Shown piece after piece: positions 47,401 through 59,900 of a stretch of DNA of 64,000 bases. A program made the translations under genes and the position numbers. How positions within the stretch are numbered: position 1 is the stretch's first letter; every line of letters starts with the position of its first letter. Source of the DNA: Sorex araneus (lineage: Eukaryota > Chordata > Mammalia > Eulipotyphla > Soricidae); NCBI RefSeq assembly GCF_027595985.1, contig NC_073306.1, positions 83,067,599-83,131,598 of the forward strand. The letters are read 5' to 3'. The notes below the pieces were generated by a model. It saw only the letters and a program-made list of their open reading frames with translations. It searched no databases and had not been told where the DNA came from.

Positions 47401-50400
47401 TTTTTTTGAGAAATGTCCTTATTGTTTTCCAAAAAGGCTGACTACCAACAATGAGAGTCCCTTTCTCTCCACATTTGTGCCAGTACTGGTTGTTCTTATT
47501 GTTTTTGATGTGTGCCAGACTCTGGTGTGAGATGATATCTCATTGTTGTTTTGATTTGCATCTCCCTGATGACTAGCGACGTAGAACATTTTTTGCCTTT
47601 TGACCATTTGTATTACTCTTTTGAGGAAGCTTCTGTTCATTTCTTCTCCCCATTTTTTTGATGAGATTGGAGAGTATTTTTTCTAGTACAATTCTATTAA
47701 TGTCTGTATATACTGGATATTAACTCCTTATCTGACGGGTATTGGGTAAATATTCTTTTCCATTCCATGGACTCTTTCTGTATTTTGATCATTGTTTGTT
47801 TTGAGGTGTAGAAGTTTCTTAGTTTAATGTAGTCCATTTGTTTATGTCTGTTTCCACTTGCTTGGTAAGTGGTGTTTCATCTATATTAATGCCTTTCACT
47901 TCAATGTCAAGGAGAGTTCTGCCAATATCTTCTTCCATGTACTATGGATTCAGGTCTTCTGGCGTCACACCCCTTTCTTGATTCCCACTCTCAACCTCAC
48001 CCCTAAATGTTCTATTTTCAGTCTAAGGGGTTTGCTTCCATTCATCATTGCCCTTACACTTTATTTCTTTATATACCACATTTCAATGTAATCATCCAGC
48101 CTGTGTTCTTTCCCTTCTGACTCATTTCCCTTAACACGACACTCCCAGTTTCATTCAAATTGTAGCAGATATTCCATTTCATCTAACATCACATTTTCTT
48201 TACTTACTCACCTGTAATTGGGAATTTGTATTGTTTCAAGATCTTAGCTACTCTGAAAAAAAGCCTCAATTATATCTTGGTGAGTCAATGTTTTTGTGTG
48301 CTTGGGATGAATGAAAAGAAGAGAGATTGGTGGGTCACATGGGAGTTTTATTTTTTTAATTTTTGAGACATTTCCCTGAATTTTCCACAGAAGCTGAGCT
48401 AGATGATTTTATCAACAGTGATAGAGGGTTTATTTTTTAATTGTGTTTGTTGGTGGCCACACCCAGAAATGCTGGGGACTTACTTCTGACTCTGTGCTCA
48501 GGAATCACCTGTGGTGTTCAAGAGAACATGTCGTTTGCCATGGATCAAACCCCAGTTGGCTGCATGCAAGGTAAGTGCCCTACTTACTATCTCTCCAGCC
48601 TGAGGGTGATATTGGCCCGCCACTTTCACTTCATGAGATAGTATCTAATAGCCATTTTGATTTACATTTCTCTGAAAACCATTAATGATGATGATGATGA
48701 TTTGGACTGGAGGTTACACCTAGCAATGCTCAGGGATTACTCTCAGGGCTGCATTTTGGGGTTACTTCTGGTGGTGCTTCTGGGACCAAATGGGATCCTG
48801 ATTGGCTAAGTGCAAGGCAAGTGTATTTTCCACTGTACTATCTCTCCAGTCTCACCATTTACAATTACTAAAGTGTTGTGTTTTATGTCTGTTGGACTTT
48901 AGTATTTTTTCTTTGAGGTAGTGTCTATTCAGCTATATTCTCCATTTATGATGAAGTCATTTGATTCTTTTTTTCTTTTTTTTTAAATGTATTCTTTTAT
49001 TGAATCACCATGTGGAAAGTTACAAAGCTTTCAGGTTTAAGTCTAAGTTATGCAATGCTTGAACACCCATTCCTTCACCAGTGCACATATTCCACCACCA
49101 AGAATCACAGTATACCCCCTCCCCCCACTTCCCCAGCCTCCCATCCCACCTGTGTAACATTTGATTCTTTTTTATTGTTGTTTTGAGAGTGCTTTACAAA
49201 TATTAGATACTAATTGTCAGGTATATTGTGTGTAAATATGTCTTCTCATTTCATAGGTTATCTTTTTACATTTGCCATTTTAATGCAGAGTAAAGAAACT
49301 TTTTAGTTTGATTCTGGGAGCAGTGGCACAGCGGGTAGGGCACTTATTTGCCTTGCACGTAGCCAACCTAAGTTCAATTCCTCCATCCCTCTTGGAGAGC
49401 CCAGCAAGCTACTGAGAGTATTTTGCCCGCACAGGAGAGCCTGGAAAGCTACTCTGGCATGTTCAATATGCCAAAAACAGTAACAACAAGTCTCACAATG
49501 GAGACGTTACTGGTACCCGCTTGAGTAAATCGATGAACGATGGGATGACAGTGCTAAAATATAATCTCACTAAATTTTTTCTTTTGTTTTCATTATCAAT
49601 ATAATCAAATCCATAGAAGAAAACATTAAAGTCAGTATTAGAAGGATGAATTTTGTTTCTTGGGCTATGTAATAACTGTATGTGCTTTTTGTTTGAGGAG
49701 TTCAAGCCACTGACATTTCCAAAAACACTCTAGATCCCTAAAGAGCAGAGTCTTTATTTCCTGGAGAGCTTTATTTATTTATTCTAGTGAGCAGTTTACA
49801 CCATAAAAAGAAAATAGCTAGACTTGAACCAGCTATGACAATAGTTTTGCTGGGTCTTTGGACCATCATCTATGAAACAAAGATGTTAAGGAAAGTTAAT
49901 TTGGCAAGCTTTTCTTAATGCCTAAATCTTAACATTTTATACCCTTGTGAGGAAGGTATAAACTTTTTGTTTTGATGACCCCTTGGCAAATTCTTGAATG
50001 TGTAATTTTTGTAAAGTGTCAGGGTGGAGGAAACTTTCTCTAGAATCTAGTTTCATGGTGGGATAACTAGCTATCTTTTTCCCATTGCCATTCAGCAGCG
50101 GACCTTGTAAGCACAGCCTTTTGAAACCATGACTCACTGCATTTCCCTGAGTGGTCCCTCTGTGCTAGGAGGCAATCTGGTTCACCCAGACTAAAGGGAC
50201 TAGTGGCCTTCCCAGGGGTTCTGAGAGGTTCTTAACAGAAAGCCCTTCCATCTGTCCTACAGAAACCATGACGGTGGGGACTGTGTTACCTTACTCAAGA
50301 TCATTTCTCTTCTCTCCACAGCAACAACACCCCAACCAGTGATCTTCCTCCATCCTCCATGGACAACAGTCTTCAAGGGAGAGAGTGTGAATCTGACTTG

Positions 50401-52331
50401 CCATGGATATCACTTCTCTGCACCAGGGGAAACAACGTGGTACCTTTGGGATTCTGAGCAAAAGACAGAACTTAAAAGCAAAAGAAACACTGTCACGGTC
50501 CATGTTTCTGGAAAGTACAGATGCCAGGTCCCAGGCTCAAGCCTAAGTGAGCCTGTGACCTTGCTGTTTTCCTCAGGTGAGAAAGAAGTGCATGTAATAA
50601 AAGCTTTAGATATCAGAATTTTCCCTATATTTAACTGAATCAAAATCTAAAGTAAGTTTCTGGCATATATATTTCCACAAACTTCTTACTCAAGTGGGAA
50701 AATTGAGAATAATTAATTTTGCTAATGTCTAAATATATGTGTAGCTTTAAACCTGTACACTTTCCTTGGGGTAACAATTAACATGAAAATCTTTGACACT
50801 GAGAGAGATATCACTTTGTTTCCTAAATTCATCTGTTTTGATTTTTATAAGTATTGTTTTTCTAGTTTATGATGTTTTTCATTGCATGAGTAAGGAAGCA
50901 GGACAGTATCAAGGAGCATAGAAAAATGTTTATTTTTGTTGAACTGACAATTTTTCTTTCAAGAATTTACCTACTGATGGGTTTGGGGAGATAACTCAGG
51001 GGACTGGGACTCCTGAGTAGGAATCCAAGTTCAAGTCTCAACAGTATATGACTGCCAGGTATGCCTTTGATGGTCCCCAGCACTGCCACCCTACATAACA
51101 TAGCATAGAAATGCCTGAATATTGAACTGTGCGGTCTACTTGACTGGGTTTCACTAGGAGTGGCCTGGACCCATAAGTAAAACTCGGGATGATGCTGGGA
51201 TCTTAAATGGTCAATAAATAAACACATTAGAAAACCCCAAGTTTTCATGCAGCAAATAAATGGATAAAGAAATTGTGTATACCCCTTTGTTACACAGCAG
51301 ATTCTTCACTCTGAGTTCCCTCCCTCCCCATTCCTCCCTTTGAGTACCTAGTGCCTGTCTTCTAAGGAAGCCTCCCTGCTAGATGCTGCCCCTTTGGTGC
51401 AGGTTGAATTGTTTCTCGGGGTTTTTAGAACACCAACAGCCGTGGTAGTGGTCACACAATAACTTGTTTTCTCAAACTTCATAGGACATATGCTTAGGAC
51501 CCTATGCAATGAACCAACAGACTGGCTACCCAGGACTTCAGGCTAATAGTAACTCATTCCTAGCCCAATCCACTGATACCAGAGAACAAAACCCATAAGG
51601 TTGTGATAGTAGTAAAAATATCATAGAACCCTCAATTATAACCAGAAGAGAGGAGGGTCAAAGATATCAAAGTTTCCCTGTAATCCTCATACAGAACTCA
51701 GAACAAACCAGAAATAGGAAATGTTCACTGGGATAGGTATGGCACGAAAGGAAAAGGATAAAAGCTACAGCCATTTTTGATAACTTTCATAGATGTTCTT
51801 TGGGATGGGGGAGGCTTGGAGGGTTAAGTGCAAACATTTATTCTTAGATGGCAGAATATAATATAAATGGCAACTTAGAAGTCCATCAAGCTCAGTGAGT
51901 GAAAATAATAATCCAGTGGGCTCTGCCAATTCCGAGCAGCTCTCAAATGTCTCAGATAATAACTTTAGATGCACAATGACAAAGATGTTTATTGAGTTCA
52001 AAGAAATAATGGAAAAGTACAAGAAAATATGAGAGCTGAAATAAGAAAATTATGAGAAGTGACAGAACAGAAGATTTAGTACATATATATATATGTACAT
52101 ATATATATATGTACATATATATGGGCTGGATCAATAGCACAGTGGTTGGGTTTTTGCCTTTCACGTGGCCAACCCGAGTTTGATTCCTCCGCCCCTCTTG
52201 GAGAGCCCGGCAAGCTACTGTATTGAGCTCTTGCGGCAGAACCTGGCAAGCTACCCGTGCATATTCGATATGCCAAAAACAGTAACAATAAGTCTCTCAA
52301 TGAGAGATGTTACTGGTGCCTGCTCAAACAA

Positions 52332-52371
<40 letters not shown>

Positions 52372-55300
52372 CCTTAGTGCACCAAAAGCAGCAGAAACAT
52401 AGCAGCTTTTCAAAATCAGTGAACTCCAAGAGATAAGACGCGAAAAACTTTTAGTAAATAATAAAGTATGTAAAAGAAGTCTTTAGGTAAATCAGTAGCA
52501 CAATAGGGAACTATGGAATGACTTCAAGAAAAGCAATATGAAAACAGAGACCTAAAAATAGGATGTGTAACTAAATGAAGAACCACTAGTCAACGAATTC
52601 ATGAAGGAGATTTTCCAAAGGCTAATGAGTGCACATACTCAGATTCAAGAGACCTGAAGGGGTCCAACCAAAAATTTATCAAGTGAGACTCTATAGGTCA
52701 GGAGATAGTTTAAAAACTCAATGAAACAAATAACCTTACAAATAATATTCTACCCAGATAGATTATTTAGATAATAATTTTTATTTCAAGGAATGATACA
52801 AAGCTTCGTGGCTAAGAAACAACCTGAAAACTTTATAGCTTTGAAATTACATTTTCAAGAAGAACTGACAGGGCTTTTCTAAAATATAAGACATGGAGCT
52901 GGAGAGATAGTACAGAGAGTAAAATGCTTGCTTTGCACACTGCTGACCTGAGTTCAATCCCCAGGACCCTGTATACTCCCCTAAGTGCTGTCAAGAGTGA
53001 TACCTGATCATAAACCAGGCATAAACTCTGAGCACTAATGGTTGAGCACCAATAAATAAGTGACAAACATCATGGACTCTTATAAGTTCTACAAAAGGAT
53101 AGCAATAAATTCCTTCATCTCAATAATTTCACTCAATGTAAATGATCTGAACTCACCAATAAAGAGACTCAGAGTGACAGGATGGATCGAAGAACTAAAC
53201 ACAACTTTCTGCTATATACAATGACACATGAACAGTCAAAGTAAATGCAGGCTCAAAATCAAAGATTGGGAAACAATGTTCCAGGCAAACTATTCTCTTT
53301 AAAATTTTGGGATATCCACACGAGACAGCATACACTTCAAATTTTAAAAGGCTACAAAGAACGGGAACAGTTATTTCTTAGTGATGAAGGGATCATAAAG
53401 ATAATGATCATGAAGAACTCACTCCTATACACCTATTCACCTACTGACGGACCATCAAAATATTTAAAACAACTGCTCTAGATCTGAAGGAAGATATTGA
53501 CAAGAAGTTAGTGGTTAGAGAATTTAACACTCTTCTATCACTACTGACTATCTCAACTAGACAAAAACTCAACAGAAAAACACTGGCATTGAAAACAAAT
53601 TGAAAGAGATAGTCCTAAAAGATATAGAGCGAGCCCTTCCTCCCCCTAAAAAGTGGACTACACATTCTTGTCCAGCACATATGGAATCTTCTCCATGATT
53701 GGCCGGCCACATGTTGAGTCACAAAACATATCTCCATAAAATCAGGAAGAAGGAAATCATGTCAATCATATTCTTGATGATCATGATGCCTAAAGAATGG
53801 GAATTAGTCACAAACAAAAATGGGGGGAAAACTCAAATACTTGGAAGTGAAACAGCTTACTACTAAATCAACAGTGGGTTAAAGAAGAAATCAGAGAAGA
53901 AATACAAAGATTGATGGAATCAAACAAGCCACGATTTACTGACACGTGTGGGACAGAGCAAAATCAGTATTAAGAAGGAAGTTCATACAATATAAAAATT
54001 CACTAAGATGAGAGAAAGGACCCAAAATAAATCACCTAAAAGCACAGCTTAAGGTGCTAGGAAAAGGCCAACAGAAGATGTGATCCCGGGGGCTGCACAT
54101 GTGTGCAGCCTCTCCGCAGCTGCACGAGCATGACTCCAGACGCCAGCTCAATTTTTCGGCATGGGCACCTCCTCACAGAACGTCTCCAGACTGAGAACTA
54201 AGCCTTGGCCCCATGCCTGCCCAGGAGGGGAAAGGTATTTCTCTCTCTCACCTCTTCCTTGCCAGGGGTGAAGGGCGTGGTGACCGCCATATTATGACGA
54301 CCACAGATGGGGTTTACAAGCTTGCAATGATCCAATATCTGGAAGAAATCTCCCTGGACTTAGTTGCTAAAGTACAGAAATCCAAAACCGACCTCATATC
54401 TCTTCACAACAGGTCTAACTCTAGTGGGGTACTCCTAACAATAATAGTGAGGTTTGTGTTGAAATATTGAATGTAACCAAAGTAAATAGAAAGTAAAGTG
54501 AAATTTATCAGTTACAAGGTGGGGGGGGTGCGGGATGGGAGGTGTACTGTGTGTTTTTTTTTTTTTTGGTGGTGGGATATGGGCACTGGTGAAGGGGTGG
54601 TTGTTTCAGCATTGTATAACTGAGACTTAAGCCTGAAAGCATTGTAATTTTCCACATGGTGATTCAATAAAAAAATAAAAATTAAAAAATTGAAAAGAAA
54701 AGGCCAACAACCTTGCTATCATCAATTGAAATGTGATCTGAGGATACTAATGGTAGAAGGACTCTGATACTCAGGTTATGGTCATGGTATAGCAGCACTT
54801 CAGCATTATAATTATGAAATAATAATATGACTACTATTGCTAATTAATTTAAAAAAGAAAACACAGGGTGGTAGAGAAATAATATAAGCATTTAGACACT
54901 TGCCTTGTTTGTGATCAACTCTAGTTCAAATACCCAGTACTACATCCCCTAGCACTGCCAGGAGGATCCTTGATCACAGTGCCAGAAATAATTCCTGAGC
55001 ACAGTGGGTATGCTGGAGTGGGGGCAGGGGAGGGGGGCAGGCACACCCACCAAATAAAGCAAGACAAGTTACAGAAACAAAGTAAAAACATTAAATACAT
55101 GAATACAATTATTCTTTAAATTTTATTGAATCACCATGAGATAGTTGCAAGTTTTCATGTTTGGGTTACAATCTCACAATGATCAAACACCCATCCCTCC
55201 ATCAGTGCACATTCCCCACCACCAATATCCCAGGTATACCCCCCCTTTCCCACCCTCCCCCTGCCTCTATGGCAGACAATATTCCCCATACTCTCTCTCT

Positions 55301-56937
55301 CCTTTTGGGCATTGTGGCTTACAACACAGATACTGAGGTCATCATGTTTGGTCCATTATCTACTTTCAGCATGCATCTCCCATCCCAACTGGTTCCTCCA
55401 GCCATCATTTACTTAGTGATCCCTTCTCTATTCCATCTGCCTTCTCCCTTCCACTCATGAAGCAGGCTTCCAGCTATGAGGCAATCTTCCTGGCCCTTGT
55501 ATCTACTGTCCTTGGGTGTCAGCCTCATGTGATGTCATTCTCTACTCCATAAATGAGTGCAGACATGTCTACAATGAAAGAAATACCTTGTTCTCACTGA
55601 AAAAAACTCAGGTTCAACAATGGTAGTAATGACAGAAAAGATTTTCATAGCAGTGTAAGTGAAAAACAAGTTATGATATAATTATACAAGTATTTCTAGT
55701 TCATAAAGAGAAAATTTAAGATTTTCTCATGCATGTGCATAGAAAAGAGAATTGGAAATATGTATTTTAATTATAGGAGACATTTACTAATATGTCTGAT
55801 GGCTGAATTTCCTCAAGTCACTTATATTAATTTTACTTAGCACTATAACACTGTCATCCCATTGTTCATGGATTTGCTCAAGCGGGCACCAGTAATGTCT
55901 CCATTGTAAGACTTATTGTTACTGTTTTTGGCATATAGAATGCACCATGGGTAGCTTGCCAGGCTCTACCATGCATGTGGGATACTCTCTGTAGCTTTCT
56001 AGGCTCTCTGAGAGGTACAGAGGAATCGAACCCGGGTTGGCCGCGTGCAAGGCAAATGCCCTACCCGCTCTGCTATAACTCCAGTCCATTAATTTTACTA
56101 AGAAAAAGAAATGATAATTGCTTTAAGAATTCCATTTCTTGATACTCATTCCAATTAAATATACTTGGAATAGTAATGAGAAGAAAGAGTAGTTGATGGT
56201 ATGAAATAAACTGTCTTGTGTTTCCTACAGATGACCTAATCCTGCAGACTCCATACTCTGTGTTTGAAGCCGACTCAGTGGTTCTGAGATGCCGAGGAAA
56301 GACAGAAGCAGTGGTGGAATCTGTGAACTTTTACAGGAATAAGAAACTTCTCGACAAATATTCTCAAAAAAGCTTTGAATTCCATATAAAGCATGCAGGT
56401 CTGAAGGACAATGGTGCTTATTACTGCACTGGATCTAAGAAAGGTTTTCACTATGTCACTTCAAAGGCAGTTGAACTCCAAGTCCAAGGTAAAGCTTTCA
56501 GCATTTGTGAAGTAGGTTTGTCACAAGGGATATCCCTGAAGTTGTAGAAGAACAGGGTCGGATGGAATGTTGTTGAACTGCAGTATGCATTACTGCAGGA
56601 ACAGAGGACATGGAACAATGCTTCAGGCAAAAAAAAATATTAAGAATTCTGAGGATGTTGGCATCCCTTTCATTGTCTGCTTCTGAATGCTTTGTTCATC
56701 CTGAAGATGAACTCCTGAGCAGTTCAGAGCCTCACCGCTTGAGAACTGTTGTGATTTTTTCTTTTTTTTTAATTAATTAATATTTTACAGAGCTGTTAAT
56801 GACTGGGTTTCAGCCATACAATGTTTTAACACCCATTCCTCCACCAGTGTAATTTACCAGCACCAGTGTCCCCAGTTTCCCTCCCATCTGTCTAAGCTCC
56901 CATCCCACCCCTACCTGCCTCTATGACGGACACCTCT

Positions 56938-56969
<32 letters not shown>

Positions 56970-59900
56970 TCTCTCAGTTTCTGCATTATGGTTTGCAGTA
57001 CAGATGCTGAAAGTTTATCATGTTGTGATTTTTCTTTCCAGAGCTGTTTCCAGAGCCTGTGCTGACAATCAGCTCCCTCAAGCCCACTGAAGGGAGCCCC
57101 GTGACCCTGACCTGTAAGACTTGTCTCCCTTCACAAAGGTCAAATGTCAATCTCAAGTTCAACTTTCAGAGTGATACCCTATGGTCAGGTTGGAGAAGTT
57201 CTCCAGAATTTCAGATCACTTCTGTGTGGAAAAAAAACTCTGGAGTTTACTGGTGTGAGATCCAGGAACAGACTACTTTTGTCAGGAAAAAAAGCAAGAA
57301 ATCCTACATGTCTGTGCAGAGTGAGTGCTAGAGTATTCTGATATTTGCCAGAACTGGGAAAAGATAGGCAGAGCTGCAAACTACCTGGGAATGCTGGTTA
57401 ATGTGGATGCAGAAAGGAAGTCTTACAAGAGAAGAAACCCAGTTCTGTAAATATTTAAGAGAGCTTAGAACCAGGGATGTCCAAGAGAAATGGAGTTATT
57501 TTCCTCTCAAATCCATGAGATAATGTTCTCTTGTTTCTTCTGAAGTCTCTTTCTTTTGTGACAACCTTCCCCCTCCACACACCCCACCCCCAGCAAGGTC
57601 CATAGTCAAGCTATGGGCGGTGGCTGAGTCCTTCAACTTAACTAAATGAACAGATTCCTGGAATGTTAGACTCCTAGATCATAGTTAATAAAAACATTGA
57701 AGGGAAAGAGTTTAGGGTGAATAAATAGTTCCAAGTTGAAGTCACTAGGGATAGTAGTATACTTTATTGCCTTTCCCTAAACCTCTGGAATTGTATAGGT
57801 CTTCAAGCATAAATGTTAACCATTATATCCTGGCTAAATGTGCCATTCTTAAAACAAAGTCCACTTAAGCTTTGGAAGAGATACATAGTCCAGTTTGCAC
57901 AACTTCCTAAGGGAAGGAAATGAAAAATAGAAGACTTCCCTATATTTTTTTCTCATTTCTAAAAGAGTCTATGACTGTTCTTCCAAACTGCCCAGATTTA
58001 TTAATCTGTTCTCTGGTTAGGGAAGGTCGATTTGGAGAAAGTAGGAAGAGTATCACCAACATTTTCAACAAAAAGTTACTATAGAATCATTGATGCACTC
58101 TCCCTTCCCCTCCACATATAACTGATTAAACCCCAGCTCCAAGCTTAATTCATCTCTTTTTTTAGGTGTCTTGCCCTTTTTTTTTAAATAACCCTAGGGT
58201 GGCTTAAAGGGTATTTCCCAAAACTATCATTTTCTGACTATGCCTGGCTGAAGTATAAAACACTTTCATCTCTAATGAAGTGTTAGAGATTTTCCCACTT
58301 AGGGGGACTGTCCCAGGTTCACAACCTTTGGCTAGCTTTAAGACTAAAAGTACTTAGAGGTTTAGCTCAGACCAGAGACAAATCAATGTACTGAATGCAT
58401 ACTTTGCATGCAGCTGAACCCTAAATACCACTGGAAGTGAGAACAACTACAAATCAAGGAACTGAGAATAGCCCCTAAAAATTGCCAGGTATGGCTTAAA
58501 AGTGAAAAAAATTAAAAATGAGTTAAGGGTAAGTTTATTGTATACATCAATGATTAATTTCCACCCAGTCATTGCAATATTGCAATTGACACAGCTCTGA
58601 GACAAGCCCCTCAGCATTTCTTTGTCTCTTTTTCGTTTCATAACCCTTCCCCCAGCAATATCAAGCAAGATCATAGAGTTTTTCTGTCCCCCTTTTCACT
58701 ATATCACTCCAACAATACCACTCTCAACAATACAATTCATGGGGGTCAACAGGACAGATAGGATGATGGAAACACATGTTTCGTTCCTTGTGCTCAATGT
58801 GCTACATGATCATTTGAAGCCATAGGCCACCGGTATCCTCCTCTTGCTTCCCATTCCCAAGAAACAAACCCAGTTTCACACAGAATGATTTTCCACCTTG
58901 GATCAACAGATTCAATCCTTCATAACTCGGGACTTCTCTCCTATCGTGAGGATTTGAACCTATGCCCAGAGTGCCTTATTTCATTTTTATTTATTTAGGA
59001 ATTATTGCCAACATCCAAATACGGACCTACCCAGTCTTAGAGCTGGTGTTTGAAGGAGAGGAACTGGTCCTCACGTGTTCAGTAGATGGAGTCCCAGCAC
59101 CCTTCCGAGTAGAATGGCATAGAAGACATGTGTGGGGTTGGAAAAAAGAGATTGCATCAAACTTAAACGAATTAAAGATCTCCAAGGTGAAAATGAGTGA
59201 TGCTGGAGAGTACTACTGTGTAGTCTTGAAGGAACGCCTCTCTTTTAAAAGCAAACCAGTGGACATCACAGTGAAAGGTGCTGTTCCATACATCCTCTCG
59301 GTGAAACCACGCACAGGTGGTCAAGTGTGAATTCTACTGATAAATACCAATAATTTAATACTTTGAATAATCTCTCAGCTAGTCAGACACCAGCAGAGGG
59401 GTTGATGGGTTGTTGGCACTTTTGGAAATTGATATTAGAGAAAAGGTTCAGTTACTGGAATGTCCAAACATCTTGTATTTGCACATTTCTTCCTGGTTTC
59501 AGGAAAATGCCTTGGGTAAGCCTGAATTGATAGAATAGTGAGTTAGCTCACAACCAGGATTTTCTTTCAAAATCTGGAGAACCCTAGCTGTAGTGAATCA
59601 TAGGCTTTGGCTCAGGTGGTATCACCTCCAGATTCATAGCTTTGCTTAGAAGTTCTGAGTGCCTTTCATAATATACTCTCAGCAACTTGGGAATTCCTGT
59701 GAGTAAATCATAAATAATAATATTTACAGTCTGATAAAAAAAACTCTCTTAAAATAACTTCAAGACAATCTCTGGTGATAAAGAAATGATAGACACCACT
59801 TTTACTTTGTTGAGGTGATACTCAATCTTGATTTTGCTGTTAATCAACAAAAGTTTAACCATTTCTATTTTGAGGTCTTTTACTACCACACACACAAAAA

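Larger units (their letters stand above)
47961..49310 (-). mobile_element. Older L1 antisense sequence, interrupted
   Basis: CTCATTTCCCTTAACACGAC, CACCTGTAATTGGGAATTTG, TTGGTGGGTCACATGGG and TTAGATACTAATTGTCAGG are in L1 antisense order. It holds two SINEs and a small L1 3' end. Confidence 0.6.

Noticed and set aside
50095..50110. Candidate 21-nt signal exon of FCRL5
   Set aside because: The acceptor and donor are only about 11 nt apart and the frame does not give the expected residues.
54213..54470. Possible 85-residue protein in retroposon copy C
   Set aside because: The corresponding frame in copy A differs and is interrupted, and no motif is recognisable.
58962..58998. ATG at 58962 as start of a short Ig protein
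   Set aside because: It lies in the polypyrimidine and acceptor region of the D4 exon.
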